NCBI GenBank assembly: GCA_003132445.1
Contig: PKXU01000129.1
Location: 1-35,016, forward strand
Origin: Acidobacteriaceae bacterium
Lineage (GTDB): Bacteria > Acidobacteriota > Terriglobia > Terriglobales > Acidobacteriaceae
Reading direction: 5' to 3'
Length of the DNA: 35,016 nucleotides
Part shown: positions 1 through 8,432 of the stretch, in pieces
How the letters are laid out: each line of letters begins with the position of its first letter
Position numbering within the stretch: position 1 is the first letter of the stretch
The notes under the pieces: generated by a model
The model's input: the letters and a program-made list of their open reading frames with translations, nothing else
Told to the model about the DNA's origin: nothing
The model's database searches: none
Position numbers and translations under genes: made by a program

Positions 1-39
1 TAACATCCCCGTTACACTCATCAACCGCGTCCGAGGCCT

Positions 40-2442
40 CTACCTATAAATCAAATACTTCTCCCGCATCTTCACAAACTTCTGCAGCCCTTCCTGCCAA
101 TCCTGCGCAATCCTTCGCGGGTCCTGCCCGGCCAGCAGCGCGTCATACGCGCTCTGATTCATCAGCAACTCCGGCAACCGCTCGATCTTGTAATCCGCCG
201 GATACAACTTCCGCAATGCCGCCGCCAATTCCATCCCTAACTCCGGCGCGTCAAATCCGTTTCGGTCGGTCACAACGATGTTCACTCCCGAGCACAACTG
301 TCCCGCATAGTTGCTCGATGTCGGCGTAAACGTCACCGGAACGAACCGTACTCCGGCGATACCGCGCGAGTTCAAATACGCCGCTAGTTCCTTGTTCTTC
401 ATCCAGGGCGCGCCCAACAACTCAAACGGTGTGTCGGTCCCACGCCCCACCGAAACATTCGTGTACTCAATAATCGCCACGCCCGGATACAGCGCCGCCT
501 CGGTCACGCTCCGCAAATTCGGCGACGGATTCACCCAAACTAGCCCCGTCGAATCGAACCAGTCCCCGCGCTGCCAACCATCCATCGGCACCACGGTCAG
601 CTTCGCGTTGATATTTCGTTCGGCGTTAAACATCTTCGCCAGTTCGCCCATCGTCATCCCCGGCCGCACCGGCACGGTCCAGTAATCCGTAAAATTTTCT
701 TTCCCTGCATCCGAAACCGGACCTTGCACAAACGAGCCCGTAGCCGGATCGGGCCGGTCCAGCACAATCAACTCAATCCCCGCCGCTGCCGCGCCTTCCA
801 GAAAATATCCCAGCGTAGTCTCGTAGGTGTAATAACGCGCCCCAGCATCCTGAACATCGAACACCACTGCATCCAGATTCTTCATCACATCCGTCGGCGG
901 ACGCCGCGCCGCATCCGTTCCGCCATACACGCTGTACACCGGAATGCCGGTCGCCTCGTCCACAGAGTTTCCGACTTTCGTGATATCAAGCGTCCCAGTC
1001 ACTCCGTGCTCCGGACTGAAGATCGCCTCTAGCGAAACTCCCGGCGCCTTGGCCAACACATCAATCGTTCGCACTCCCTGGCTATCGATTCCGGTCTGAT
1101 TCGTGACCACTCCGATTCGCTTCTTTCCCGAAGCCCCAGCCGCTGGCTGCAGCACATCGAACCCATGCTCTTCGAGCACGTCGATTCCAGTCTTCACCGT
1201 CCCGTTCCGCGCGCTCATGCGCCGCGACGCACTCAGCGCCTCGTTGTATCCGGTGATGCTCTTCCACTGCATCTCCTCTTTCTCCGTCGGATTCAACGCC
1301 AGCGATGCTGCGACTTCCGTCGCAACTTTCGTCCGCAGCCCAATCGCGTTTCCTTTCCCTCGCGGATGCACCGAGTTCGTCAGCAGGATGATGTATGTCT
1401 CCGTCGTCGGATCGATCCACACCGAGGTCCCGGTAAACCCCGTGTGTCCAAACGACCCCACTGGCAACAAGTCGCCGCGATTCGACGAGAACGGAGAATC
1501 AATATCCCATCCAAACCCGCGCAGCACCGGCGCCTGCGGAGGCGTTTCCGGCGACGTCATCTTCTCCACCGTGTCTGCCGACAGAATTCCATCGCCGCCA
1601 TTCAGCAGCGCCTGCGCAAACTTCGCTAAATCATCCCCGGTCGAGAACAGTCCCGCATGTCCCGCCACGCCGCCCATCCGCCGCGCCGTCGGATCGTGCA
1701 CCACGCCGCGCAGCATATGCTCATTCTCGTCATACTGCGTCGGCGCAATTTTCGACCGCCATGATTCTGGCGGCACAAACCGCGTCCGCGTCATTTTCAG
1801 CGGCGCAAAAATATGCTTCGTCGCATACTCATCCAGCGACTCCCCCGAAACTTTCTCCACGATCGCCCCGAGCGTAATAAAATTGATATCGCTATAAACA
1901 AATCCCGATCCCGGAGTTGTCTCCGGCGGCTCGACAAATGCCAGTTGGTAGCCCGTGTTTTTCCCTTCCCACGGCGTCGTCAAATCCAAGTCCGGCGCCA
2001 GTCCTGAGTAATGGGTCATCAACTGCCGCAACGTAATGTCTTCTTTTCCGTTCTGCGCGAACTCCGGCAAATATTTCGCCACCGGATCATTCATCCGCAC
2101 GCTGCCCTGCTCAAACAGCTGCATCACCGCTGTCGTCGTCGCGATCACCTTGGTCAGCGACGCCAGATCGAACACGGTATCGAGCGTCATCGTCTCGCGC
2201 TTCGGCTCCAGCGCGCGACTCCCATACGCTTTGCGATAAATCACCGCACCGTTGTGCCCCACCACCAGCACGGCGCCGGGAATATTTCCGTCCGCGATAG
2301 CCTTGTCAATGATCGAATCGACCTCTGCCAGACGGACGGACGTGGCAGCATGTTTCGCTTCAGCCATGGTCTGAACGCAAACTACCGCCAGGAGCGAGGC
2401 CAGAACGCACACAACCCGAAACCAGCATGAATGTGATTTCAT
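40..2442 (-). CDS. Secreted serine hydrolase (AmiE/beta-lactamase fold) fused to NamZ-type exo-muramidase (DUF1343)
   Basis: The 800-residue protein has an N-terminal signal peptide (about residues 1-29, hydrophobic 10-25). A serine beta-lactamase-like domain follows, with SxxK at S95-K98, a YSD at 183-185 in the YxN position and an HTG triad at 333-335. From about residue 416 to the end it is a DUF1343 domain, the family of Bacillus NamZ (YbbC), an exo-beta-N-acetylmuramidase; the FSPEHG motif near residue 478 is visible. In Bacillus, separate adjacent genes encode a beta-lactamase-like MurNAc-L-Ala amidase (AmiE/YbbE) and NamZ for muropeptide salvage. The fusion therefore suggests one exported protein that removes the peptide and then releases MurNAc; that pairing is inference. 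The ATG lies at the edge of a 14-bp tandem duplication and has no clear Shine-Dalgarno (SD) sequence. Domain calls are firm; the amidase role of the first half could instead be esterase or DD-peptidase. Confidence 0.9.
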   Translation of the reverse strand: MKSHSCWFRVVCVLASLLAVVCVQTMAEAKHAATSVRLAEVDSIIDKAIADGNIPGAVLVVGHNGAVIYRKAYGSRALEPKRETMTLDTVFDLASLTKVIATTTAVMQLFEQGSVRMNDPVAKYLPEFAQNGKEDITLRQLMTHYSGLAPDLDLTTPWEGKNTGYQLAFVEPPETTPGSGFVYSDINFITLGAIVEKVSGESLDEYATKHIFAPLKMTRTRFVPPESWRSKIAPTQYDENEHMLRGVVHDPTARRMGGVAGHAGLFSTGDDLAKFAQALLNGGDGILSADTVEKMTSPETPPQAPVLRGFGWDIDSPFSSNRGDLLPVGSFGHTGFTGTSVWIDPTTETYIILLTNSVHPRGKGNAIGLRTKVATEVAASLALNPTEKEEMQWKSITGYNEALSASRRMSARNGTVKTGIDVLEEHGFDVLQPAAGASGKKRIGVVTNQTGIDSQGVRTIDVLAKAPGVSLEAIFSPEHGVTGTLDITKVGNSVDEATGIPVYSVYGGTDAARRPPTDVMKNLDAVVFDVQDAGARYYTYETTLGYFLEGAAAAGIELIVLDRPDPATGSFVQGPVSDAGKENFTDYWTVPVRPGMTMGELAKMFNAERNINAKLTVVPMDGWQRGDWFDSTGLVWVNPSPNLRSVTEAALYPGVAIIEYTNVSVGRGTDTPFELLGAPWMKNKELAAYLNSRGIAGVRFVPVTFTPTSSNYAGQLCSGVNIVVTDRNGFDAPELGMELAAALRKLYPADYKIERLPELLMNQSAYDALLAGQDPRRIAQDWQEGLQKFVKMREKYLIYR

Positions 2443-2469
2443 TTTGAGGATGATCTTTTGAGGATGATC
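2442..2469. repeat. Tandem 14-bp duplication at the start codon of the NamZ fusion gene
   Basis: TTTTGAGGATGATC occurs twice back to back (2442-2455 and 2456-2469). It forms the leader of the minus-strand gene and touches the first base of its ATG. The leader shows no good SD, so the duplication could alter translation start efficiency; this is inference. Confidence 0.75.
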
Positions 2470-2762
2470 TCTTGACTGTACACAACTCGAAAGCTCGGCT
2501 CAAGATTACTCCTGCTCGTGTGGCCTTCCCGATCGCGCACTCAGACTACGCCACGGCGCATTCTTGCATCCCATCATGCAGGTAGCGATGCGTTTTAGGA
2601 TTCATCGGGCGTCATGTTCGACCAGCCGCATCGTTACTGAAGCGCCGTTTATCTCTGGAATGTGCCGCGCACCGATGGTTGACGCCGATCTAAAAAGAAG
2701 TCAAATTAGTCCAGAAACATTATCCTGGACCGGCCCACTGCGAGAGTAAGCAGGAGTCTTTT
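2443..2762. other. Intergenic region, divergent promoters expected
   Basis: About 320 bases separate the minus-strand NamZ fusion from the plus-strand gene that starts at 2763. Apart from the 14-bp tandem duplication at the left edge and the AGGAG ribosome-binding site at 2752-2756, I see no convincing gene. Short open frames here lack ribosome-binding sites and recognisable protein features. Promoters for both flanking genes must lie here, but I could not identify convincing -35/-10 pairs. Confidence 0.5.
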
Positions 2763-4559
2763 TTGCAAACAGCCGACCAACCATCGACTCGCCCAGTTTG
2801 CCGGCGGGACTCGTTCTATCGAGCGGTTCAATACCAGGCGTTTCTCCTGATCGTCCTCCTGGCGATATCGTGGATATCGGCGGCCCAGGTTGCTCAAGCA
2901 GTGCAATCCAACGAGCAAGAAAGCGACGAGCAACAAAACACGTTGAAAGGCACCGTAATCAACGCAATCACGCATGCCCCGATCAGTCGCGCCCTTGTTT
3001 ATTCGACCGACAATCGTTTCGCCATGTTGACCGACGGAGAAGGCCACTTCGAATTCACTCTACCCAGCACAGGCCAAAATTTCACGAACCCGATTTTTGA
3101 AAACGGTCAATTCCGTCGACAGTGGAACGTTGTTCGCGCAGGCGGATCGTTTTCGTTCATGGCCCGGAAGCCCGGCTTTGTCGATGACCCGAATGGCGGG
3201 GCAACTCAGGCAACTTCAGAGAATGAAATCACGATCCCCCTGCTGCCCGAAGGCCTGATCAAAGGCCGTGTGGTTTCTACCGAGGCCGATCTTCCACCCG
3301 GCATTAGTGTGCAGTTACTCGCGCGCCGCGTAGAAGACGGAGTGCTGAAGTGGACGCACGCTGGCGGGGCGCGAGCCAACTCCAGCGGCGAGTTTCGCTT
3401 CGCTGACCTTATGCCCGGGACGTACAAAGTCGTTACCAATGAGTCGATGGATAATGATCCCGCCATCACCATTCCGGGCGGCCAGCAGTACGGATTTCCT
3501 CCTGTCTATTACCCGGGCGTGGCTGATTTCGCCTCCGCAGGCACAATCCAACTCACGGCTGGACAAACGGTTCAGGTCGATATTCCACTGACTCGCCAAC
3601 CCTATTATCCCGTCAGAATCCCCGTCGCCAACGGAGAACCGAACGGCAACATGAACATTATCGTCTCCGTGCAAGGGCACCGCGGCCCCGGCTATTCACT
3701 CGGTTACAACGCACAACACCAGCGCATCGAAGGACTGCTCCCGCAGGGAAATTATCTGGTGGAGGCGGCGACGTTCGGCCCAACTTCCTCGTACGGGGCG
3801 GTAAACCTGGCCGTCGCTGGTGCGCCCGCCGAAGGTTCGAGCCTAGCCCTCATTCCGAATAGTTCGATCACACTTCACGTGACTGAACAATTCACCGCAA
3901 CGGATTGGAACAATCATATGAGCTGGAACGTCGGAGGTCGCTCTTTTGAAGTGCATGGTCCGCGAACTTATTTGCAAATTAATGCTGAGTCCGCGGACGA
4001 TTTCAGGCAGCAAGGCTCATCGCTTCGTCCGCCCACCGGAGCGAACGATGACTCCCTGGTTCTCGAGAATCTGGCCCCTGGTCGATACTGGTTACGGCTG
4101 CATTCCTCTCGCGGATACGTCGCCGCAGCCACGATCGGCGGAGTCGATTTGCTCCATGAACCCCTGGTCGTCAGTCCGGGCTCCAGCACCCCGGTTGAAG
4201 TCATTATGCGCGACGACAGTGCCGAACTCGACGGTACCGTTGCAGGAATTGCTTCGCCAACCACGGCTGACTCATCTTCGAGCACAACAGTCGCGCAACT
4301 GGGATGGGTTTATTGCATTCCTCTCTCCGACAGCCCAGGGCAGTTTCAGCAAGTTTGGGTTTCTTCCGATGGAAAATTCACGTCGGCGCAAATGCCTCCC
4401 GGCACATACCGGATGTTGGCGTTTGCAAGTCGACAGCCCAACCTTCCCTATCGCGATCCCGAAGCAATGAAGCTCTACGAAACCAAGGGCCAGGTCGTCC
4501 ATTTAACGCCCGGCCAGAAGACCAGCGTGCAATTGCAGCTGATTCCCAGCATCGAGTGA
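2763..4559 (+). CDS. Secreted carboxypeptidase-regulatory-like domain protein (first of tandem pair)
   Basis: This 598-residue protein starts at TTG 2763, supported by AGGAG at 2752-2756 six bases upstream. A hydrophobic export segment lies at about residues 27-47. A carboxypeptidase-regulatory-like beta-sandwich follows, beginning LKGTVINAITHAPISRALVY and ending in a GHFEF strand, with further beta-rich repeats containing PGTY/PGRYWLRL-type loops. Such proteins are abundant in Acidobacteriota and resemble the N-terminal plug-side domain of large TonB-dependent transporters, but no transporter barrel is present here. The function is unknown; a role as a cell-surface or periplasmic binding protein is inference. 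The next gene lies in the same frame 39 bases beyond the TGA stop and encodes a similar architecture, so the two look like tandem paralogues in one transcript. Confidence 0.85.
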   Translation: MQTADQPSTRPVCRRDSFYRAVQYQAFLLIVLLAISWISAAQVAQAVQSNEQESDEQQNTLKGTVINAITHAPISRALVYSTDNRFAMLTDGEGHFEFTLPSTGQNFTNPIFENGQFRRQWNVVRAGGSFSFMARKPGFVDDPNGGATQATSENEITIPLLPEGLIKGRVVSTEADLPPGISVQLLARRVEDGVLKWTHAGGARANSSGEFRFADLMPGTYKVVTNESMDNDPAITIPGGQQYGFPPVYYPGVADFASAGTIQLTAGQTVQVDIPLTRQPYYPVRIPVANGEPNGNMNIIVSVQGHRGPGYSLGYNAQHQRIEGLLPQGNYLVEAATFGPTSSYGAVNLAVAGAPAEGSSLALIPNSSITLHVTEQFTATDWNNHMSWNVGGRSFEVHGPRTYLQINAESADDFRQQGSSLRPPTGANDDSLVLENLAPGRYWLRLHSSRGYVAAATIGGVDLLHEPLVVSPGSSTPVEVIMRDDSAELDGTVAGIASPTTADSSSSTTVAQLGWVYCIPLSDSPGQFQQVWVSSDGKFTSAQMPPGTYRMLAFASRQPNLPYRDPEAMKLYETKGQVVHLTPGQKTSVQLQLIPSIE

Positions 4560-4601
4560 ACCACGACTTCTCACTCCATCCCGTGCCGCGAACTTCTCTT
4601 G

Positions 4602-6359
4602 ATGACGGCCATCCTTCTGCTCGCCACGCGAGCGCCGGCCGCCGCGCAGTCTCAAGACACTTCCCAACCATCAGCGTCCGGTAATACATTCAGAATCGCT
4701 GGCACGGTAGTCAGTAAAGTAGACGGGCATCCTCTCGCTCGCGCGCGTGTCACCGTCAGAGACGCAAGAGATGCACAGAAATTCGAGTCCCAGGTCACCT
4801 CGGAAGATGGACGATTTCAGTTCACCGGAGTGCCCGCTGGCAAGTATTCACTCACTGGCGCGAAGCGTGGATTCATTGCGGCTTCGTACGATCAGCATGA
4901 GCAGTTTTCAACAGCCATCGTGACCGGTGCCGGCCTCGACACCGAGTCCCTCATTCTGCAGCTTGCGCCTGCGGCCATCATTTTCGGGAAGGTGCTCGAC
5001 GAATCCGGCGAACCGGTTCGCCGCGCCACAGTAAGTGTATATTTCGAAGATCACAGCAGCGGCGTGGACCAGATTCGCCAGACTCACGTAACCCAGACAG
5101 ATGACCTCGGCGCCTATGAAATTACCCCGCTCACGCCCGGCACCTATTTCTTGTCAGCCAGCGCGAAGCCCTGGTATGCCATCCATCCCACCTCTGATTC
5201 AGTCGCAGGAAGCAAGGCGACCGGAACCGCCAACGCAGACAGCACAAATTTCGATCGATCTCTCGACGTCGCCTATCCCGTCACCTACTATGCCGACGTT
5301 ACCGACACTGACAGCGCGACTCCCATTCCCATCCGCGGCGGCGAGCGCCTGCAAGTCGAGATTCATCTGAATCCCGTTCCCGCTCTGCATCTGTTTTTCC
5401 GAGTGCACAATAACGGCAACAGGGGAGATATTTTTCCTCGGCTCGAGCAACCCTCGTTTGATGGTTCCACATTCTTGCAGAGCGATATTGTTCGAACGGT
5501 ATCGCCGGGCTTGGTTGAAATTACCGGAGTTCCTGCGGGCCGCTATAACGTCCATTTTTACGGGGCCGGAGCTGGGACCCAGATGAACGGTATCGAGGTC
5601 AACAAAGACGGCGAAGAGATTGACACTTCGGCCGCGGAAGTTTTAAGTACGGTTAAGCTTTCGGTGCGAGTGACAGGAGAAAACTCTCTTCCTCCGGGGC
5701 TTGTCGTTGCCCTGCGCTCAGCCCACCAAGCCATGATGGGCCCGCGGCAACTCAGTGCCAAAGGAGAGGCGGGGTTTACGGAAATCCCGCCTGGAAAGTA
5801 CGAAGTAGTCTTGTTGGGGACGGCGCGCACTTACTCCGTTGCGCACATCTCAGCTGAAGGCGCCGAAGTCTCGGGTCATTCCTTCACCGTTGCCGCCGGC
5901 TCTACGCCTTCCGTGTCGGTAACACTAGTCGGCGGCAGTCTGAACGTGGAGGGAACCGCGAAGCGCGCCGGTACTCCCTTCGCCGGAGCGATGGTCGTCC
6001 TCGTCCCGAAAGATCCAGAGGACAACGCTGACCTTTTCCGTCGCGATCAAAGCGATCTTGATGGAACCTTCAGTTTGCGCAATGTAGTGCCCGGCTCCTA
6101 CACGATTCTGGCGATCGAAAACGGCTGGGAGCTGAATTGGTCTCAGCCCGCAGTCATTGCGGCTTACATGAGTCACGGACGCACTATTCAGGTTGGCAAT
6201 CCAGCGGGCCGCACCATGAGTCTTGCCGAAGCCGTCGAGGTCCAGTCCAAGCAAATTAGACCGCAGCGGAAATTTCACGTAACCTGCTCAACCAAACGTC
6301 ACACACGCGCTATACCTAGTTGCTGGGGAGTGCGAAAGGCAAAGCGGCCCACAGCGTAA
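4602..6359 (+). CDS. Secreted carboxypeptidase-regulatory-like domain protein (second of tandem pair)
   Basis: The roughly 585-residue protein opens with a hydrophobic stretch ending APAAAQ, a signal-peptide-like cleavage site. It then has a carboxypeptidase-regulatory-like domain (IAGTVVSKVDGHPLARARVTV...GRFQFTGVPAGKYSLTG) and more beta-sandwich repeats with the same PAGKY/PGTYFL/PGSYTIL loops as its upstream neighbour. The start is uncertain: ATG 4602 is preceded by an in-frame TTG at 4599, and there is no SD. The in-frame codons upstream, back to the stop of the previous gene, continue a plausible signal peptide (an Arg followed by Leu residues) but offer no ATG, GTG or TTG start. Translation may depend on coupling to the upstream gene. 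The last 28 or so residues after EVQSK are basic and unlike the rest, which could be a late frameshift or a true tail. Function unknown. Confidence 0.8.
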   Translation: MTAILLLATRAPAAAQSQDTSQPSASGNTFRIAGTVVSKVDGHPLARARVTVRDARDAQKFESQVTSEDGRFQFTGVPAGKYSLTGAKRGFIAASYDQHEQFSTAIVTGAGLDTESLILQLAPAAIIFGKVLDESGEPVRRATVSVYFEDHSSGVDQIRQTHVTQTDDLGAYEITPLTPGTYFLSASAKPWYAIHPTSDSVAGSKATGTANADSTNFDRSLDVAYPVTYYADVTDTDSATPIPIRGGERLQVEIHLNPVPALHLFFRVHNNGNRGDIFPRLEQPSFDGSTFLQSDIVRTVSPGLVEITGVPAGRYNVHFYGAGAGTQMNGIEVNKDGEEIDTSAAEVLSTVKLSVRVTGENSLPPGLVVALRSAHQAMMGPRQLSAKGEAGFTEIPPGKYEVVLLGTARTYSVAHISAEGAEVSGHSFTVAAGSTPSVSVTLVGGSLNVEGTAKRAGTPFAGAMVVLVPKDPEDNADLFRRDQSDLDGTFSLRNVVPGSYTILAIENGWELNWSQPAVIAAYMSHGRTIQVGNPAGRTMSLAEAVEVQSKQIRPQRKFHVTCSTKRHTRAIPSCWGVRKAKRPTA

Positions 6360-6409
6360 GCTGTAGGTGGCCTGGCAAACATGGGCACGCTGGGACGCGA
6401 GAAACTTTC

Positions 6410-6631
6410 ATGAAGAAACATGCCTGGCGAGGGGCGGTCGAAGTCGGTTTCATAGTCTTTCTTTTTTATTCAAATCTCTTGATGGGAGAATTTGAACGTT
6501 CGGGCATGGGTCAGAAAAGAGGTCTGGCCTGGGCTCTTAGAGATATTCTTACCGCCGCCAATTTTGAAATCGCCGCCATAACTGCACTCATCGGTTATCT
6601 CGTCATTGAGTTTCTGCGCACTCGATTTTAG
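6410..6631 (+). CDS. Small two-helix membrane protein
   Basis: The 73-residue product starts MKKHAWRGAVEVGFIVFLFYSNLLMGEF. It has one hydrophobic helix at about residues 10-26 and a second at about 50-68 (IAAITALIGYLVIEFL), separated by a short polar segment. The ATG at 6410 is preferred over an upstream in-frame start because the extra residues look non-coding and the MKKHAW start places a positive N-terminus before the first helix. Similar short two-helix proteins are familiar from acidobacterial genomes, but I know no function. The flanking sequence at 6346-6371 contains a weak hairpin over the previous gene's stop codon. Confidence 0.65.
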   Translation: MKKHAWRGAVEVGFIVFLFYSNLLMGEFERSGMGQKRGLAWALRDILTAANFEIAAITALIGYLVIEFLRTRF

Positions 6632-6762
6632 GCGGGCAGAATTCTGTTTCTCCGTGTCAAGAAAATCCGATCGTTTGCTTCGCGGCAGCCACAACTAAGA
6701 GTTTGCCCGCGCGGCAATAACCGTCGTACCATAGCGCCTTCCGTTCAATTGCAGGAGACTCC

Positions 6763-8052
6763 ATGATCGACCGCCGTCATTTTCTTTCCGCTGCAGCCAC
6801 TGGAATTACAGCTTCCCTCGCTTTGCGCGGCAACTTGCTCGCGCAACTGGAAAAAACTCCGGCGCTTCCCGACCGCTCACTCCTCGATAAAAATGAGGAT
6901 GCATTCTGGGCCGCGATGCGGCAGCAGTTCATCATTCCTGCAGATGAGATCTATCTGAACAATGGCACCGTTGGGTCCAGTCCCGCGCCCGTATTGCGCG
7001 CCATCTTCGACGGATACGACACTACCGAAAAAATGGACCAGGCGGATCCCGAAGACTACCCCATCTGGGGATACGCAGCCTGGAACGAGTTCCGCGACCC
7101 GCTCGCCGAATTCGTTGGTTGCAAGCGCGACGAGATCGCGATGCTGCGCAATGCGACAGAAGCCAACAGCTATATCGCCAATGGCATCGACATGAAGCCC
7201 GGCGATGAGGTTTTGATGACTGACCAGGAGCATCCCGGAGGCGAGCATCCATGGGATCTCAGAGCCAAGCGTTACGGCATAGTCATAAAAAAGATCACAT
7301 TGCCCCGTCCCGTCAAAGATGCTGCTCAGGTTCTCAATCTGTTCAACGATGCAATCACGCCGCGTACGCGCGTGCTTTTCTTCAGCCACATCACCACGTT
7401 CTCCGGAGTCGTCCTACCGGCGAAAGAACTCGCGGCACTGGCGCGAACCAAAGGAATCCTTTCGGCGATCGATGGAGCGCACGTTCCAGGCATGATGCGA
7501 CTGGACGTGCACGACCTTGGCTGCGACATGTATTCGGCAAGTCCGCACAAATGGCTGTTCGCGACGAAAGGTACCGGTTTCCTTTACGTGCGGGATGAAG
7601 TCATCGACCGCGTGTGGTGCACCATCGCCACCGAAGGCTGGGACGATACGAAAATTCGGGCCGAACGTTTCCAGCGCATTGGCAGCTCGAACGTGCCCGC
7701 GCTGTGGGGACTGCGAGCGTCCATCAAACTGGCGAACGATATCGGTATGGATCGCATTGAGCGCCGTCACCGCCAGATGGCCGACTACGTGCTCGATCAA
7801 ATGAAAAAGCGCGGTGCCGAATCATGGACATCGCCCGATGCGGCTCTGCGCTGCGCGATTGTCACCGTAAACGTCCCCCCCGTCCCGCGGGGCGATCTCG
7901 AGAACTGGGTGTGGAAGACATACAAGATTCGCATCCGCGGCGGCGACCCAAACAAACTGCGCCTCTCCACGCCGTACTATGTGCAGAAGAAAGACATCGA
8001 CCGCTTCCTGGAAAAATTCGACGAATACAAGCGGGAGAAGAAGCTGGCTTGA
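6763..8052 (+). CDS. Tat-exported PLP-dependent class V aminotransferase-fold enzyme
   Basis: The 429-residue protein begins MIDRRHFLSAAATG, a twin-arginine signal followed by a hydrophobic stretch and an LLAQ cleavage region. The body matches the class V aminotransferase fold of the isopenicillin-N-epimerase/cysteine-desulfurase-like group. It has YLNNGTVGSSP near residue 64, ATEANS at 131-136, the PLP-binding DGAH at 237-240, and SPHKW with the Schiff-base lysine K263. AGGAG at 6753-6757 sits five bases before the ATG. The substrate cannot be told from sequence; epimerase, lyase or desulfurase activity are all possible. An exported PLP enzyme implies folding with cofactor in the cytoplasm before Tat transport. 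It appears to be a single-gene unit, with no terminator recognised in the 110-base gap downstream. Confidence 0.9.
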   Translation: MIDRRHFLSAAATGITASLALRGNLLAQLEKTPALPDRSLLDKNEDAFWAAMRQQFIIPADEIYLNNGTVGSSPAPVLRAIFDGYDTTEKMDQADPEDYPIWGYAAWNEFRDPLAEFVGCKRDEIAMLRNATEANSYIANGIDMKPGDEVLMTDQEHPGGEHPWDLRAKRYGIVIKKITLPRPVKDAAQVLNLFNDAITPRTRVLFFSHITTFSGVVLPAKELAALARTKGILSAIDGAHVPGMMRLDVHDLGCDMYSASPHKWLFATKGTGFLYVRDEVIDRVWCTIATEGWDDTKIRAERFQRIGSSNVPALWGLRASIKLANDIGMDRIERRHRQMADYVLDQMKKRGAESWTSPDAALRCAIVTVNVPPVPRGDLENWVWKTYKIRIRGGDPNKLRLSTPYYVQKKDIDRFLEKFDEYKREKKLA

Positions 8053-8162
8053 ATCTAGTACCGATCCTTCTGATGCCGTAATGCGAAGGGTAGGTAAGCC
8101 GATAGAACATACACGGCACCTAGCGAACTCCATGCTGATATAGAAATTCTGAGTACTTTTCT

Positions 8163-8393
8163 ATGAAGACGATCTCCGCAAGCGAGTTCAGGAACCGGTG
8201 CCATGCCGTGTTGGCAGAAGTGCACTCGACGCGAGAGCGTGTGCTTGTCACGAAGCGCGGCAAACCAATCGCCCGGCTTGTGCCTGCCGGAAGACCGCCG
8301 AGATTTATTGGACGACTGAAGGGTATCATCAAGATCGTCGGCGACATTAAATCGCCGGTCGTGCCTGTTGAGGCCTGGAAGATCCTGAGATGA
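8163..8393 (+). CDS. Phd/YefM-family antitoxin, apparently without a partner toxin
   Basis: The 76-residue protein begins MKTISASEFRNRCHAVLAEV and continues VLVTKRGKPIARLVP. This is the classic Phd/YefM DNA-binding fold with its GKPIARL strand, followed by the GDIKSPVVPVEAW toxin-binding tail. Such antitoxins usually overlap a PIN or RelE toxin gene by a few bases. Here the stop at 8391-8393 is followed directly by a strong palindrome and a convergent gene, and no toxin fragment is visible on either strand. It may be an orphan regulator, a residue of a lost module, or an antitoxin acting on a toxin elsewhere. Confidence 0.85.
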   Translation: MKTISASEFRNRCHAVLAEVHSTRERVLVTKRGKPIARLVPAGRPPRFIGRLKGIIKIVGDIKSPVVPVEAWKILR

Positions 8394-8397
8394 TGCA

Positions 8398-8418
8398 GCG
8401 CGGGCGAGTCGCCCGCGC
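8398..8418. repeat. REP-like GC palindrome between convergent genes
   Basis: GCGCGGGCGA (8398-8407) and TCGCCCGCGC (8409-8418) are perfect reverse complements around a single G. The unit lies between the antitoxin stop and the 3' end of the convergent inositol synthase, where it could help end both transcripts, although no T-tract follows. It resembles the palindromes found inside nth (14302) and uvrC (32887), sharing the GGGCGA...CGCCCGC core and a GTGGG-type flank on the opposite strand. Confidence 0.8.
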
Positions 8419-8432
8419 CCACTCAGTCCGGC

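Noticed and set aside
1103..1897. 264-codon frame opposite the NamZ fusion gene
   Set aside because: It is antisense to a firm coding region and has low-complexity Ser/Pro composition typical of a shadow frame.
2564..2749. 61-codon frame in the first intergenic gap
   Set aside because: No ribosome-binding site, and the composition is not protein-like.
4557..4559. TGA between the tandem paralogues as a selenocysteine codon
   Set aside because: A signal-peptide-like segment follows directly, which fits two separate secreted proteins. No selenocysteine insertion hairpin was recognised.
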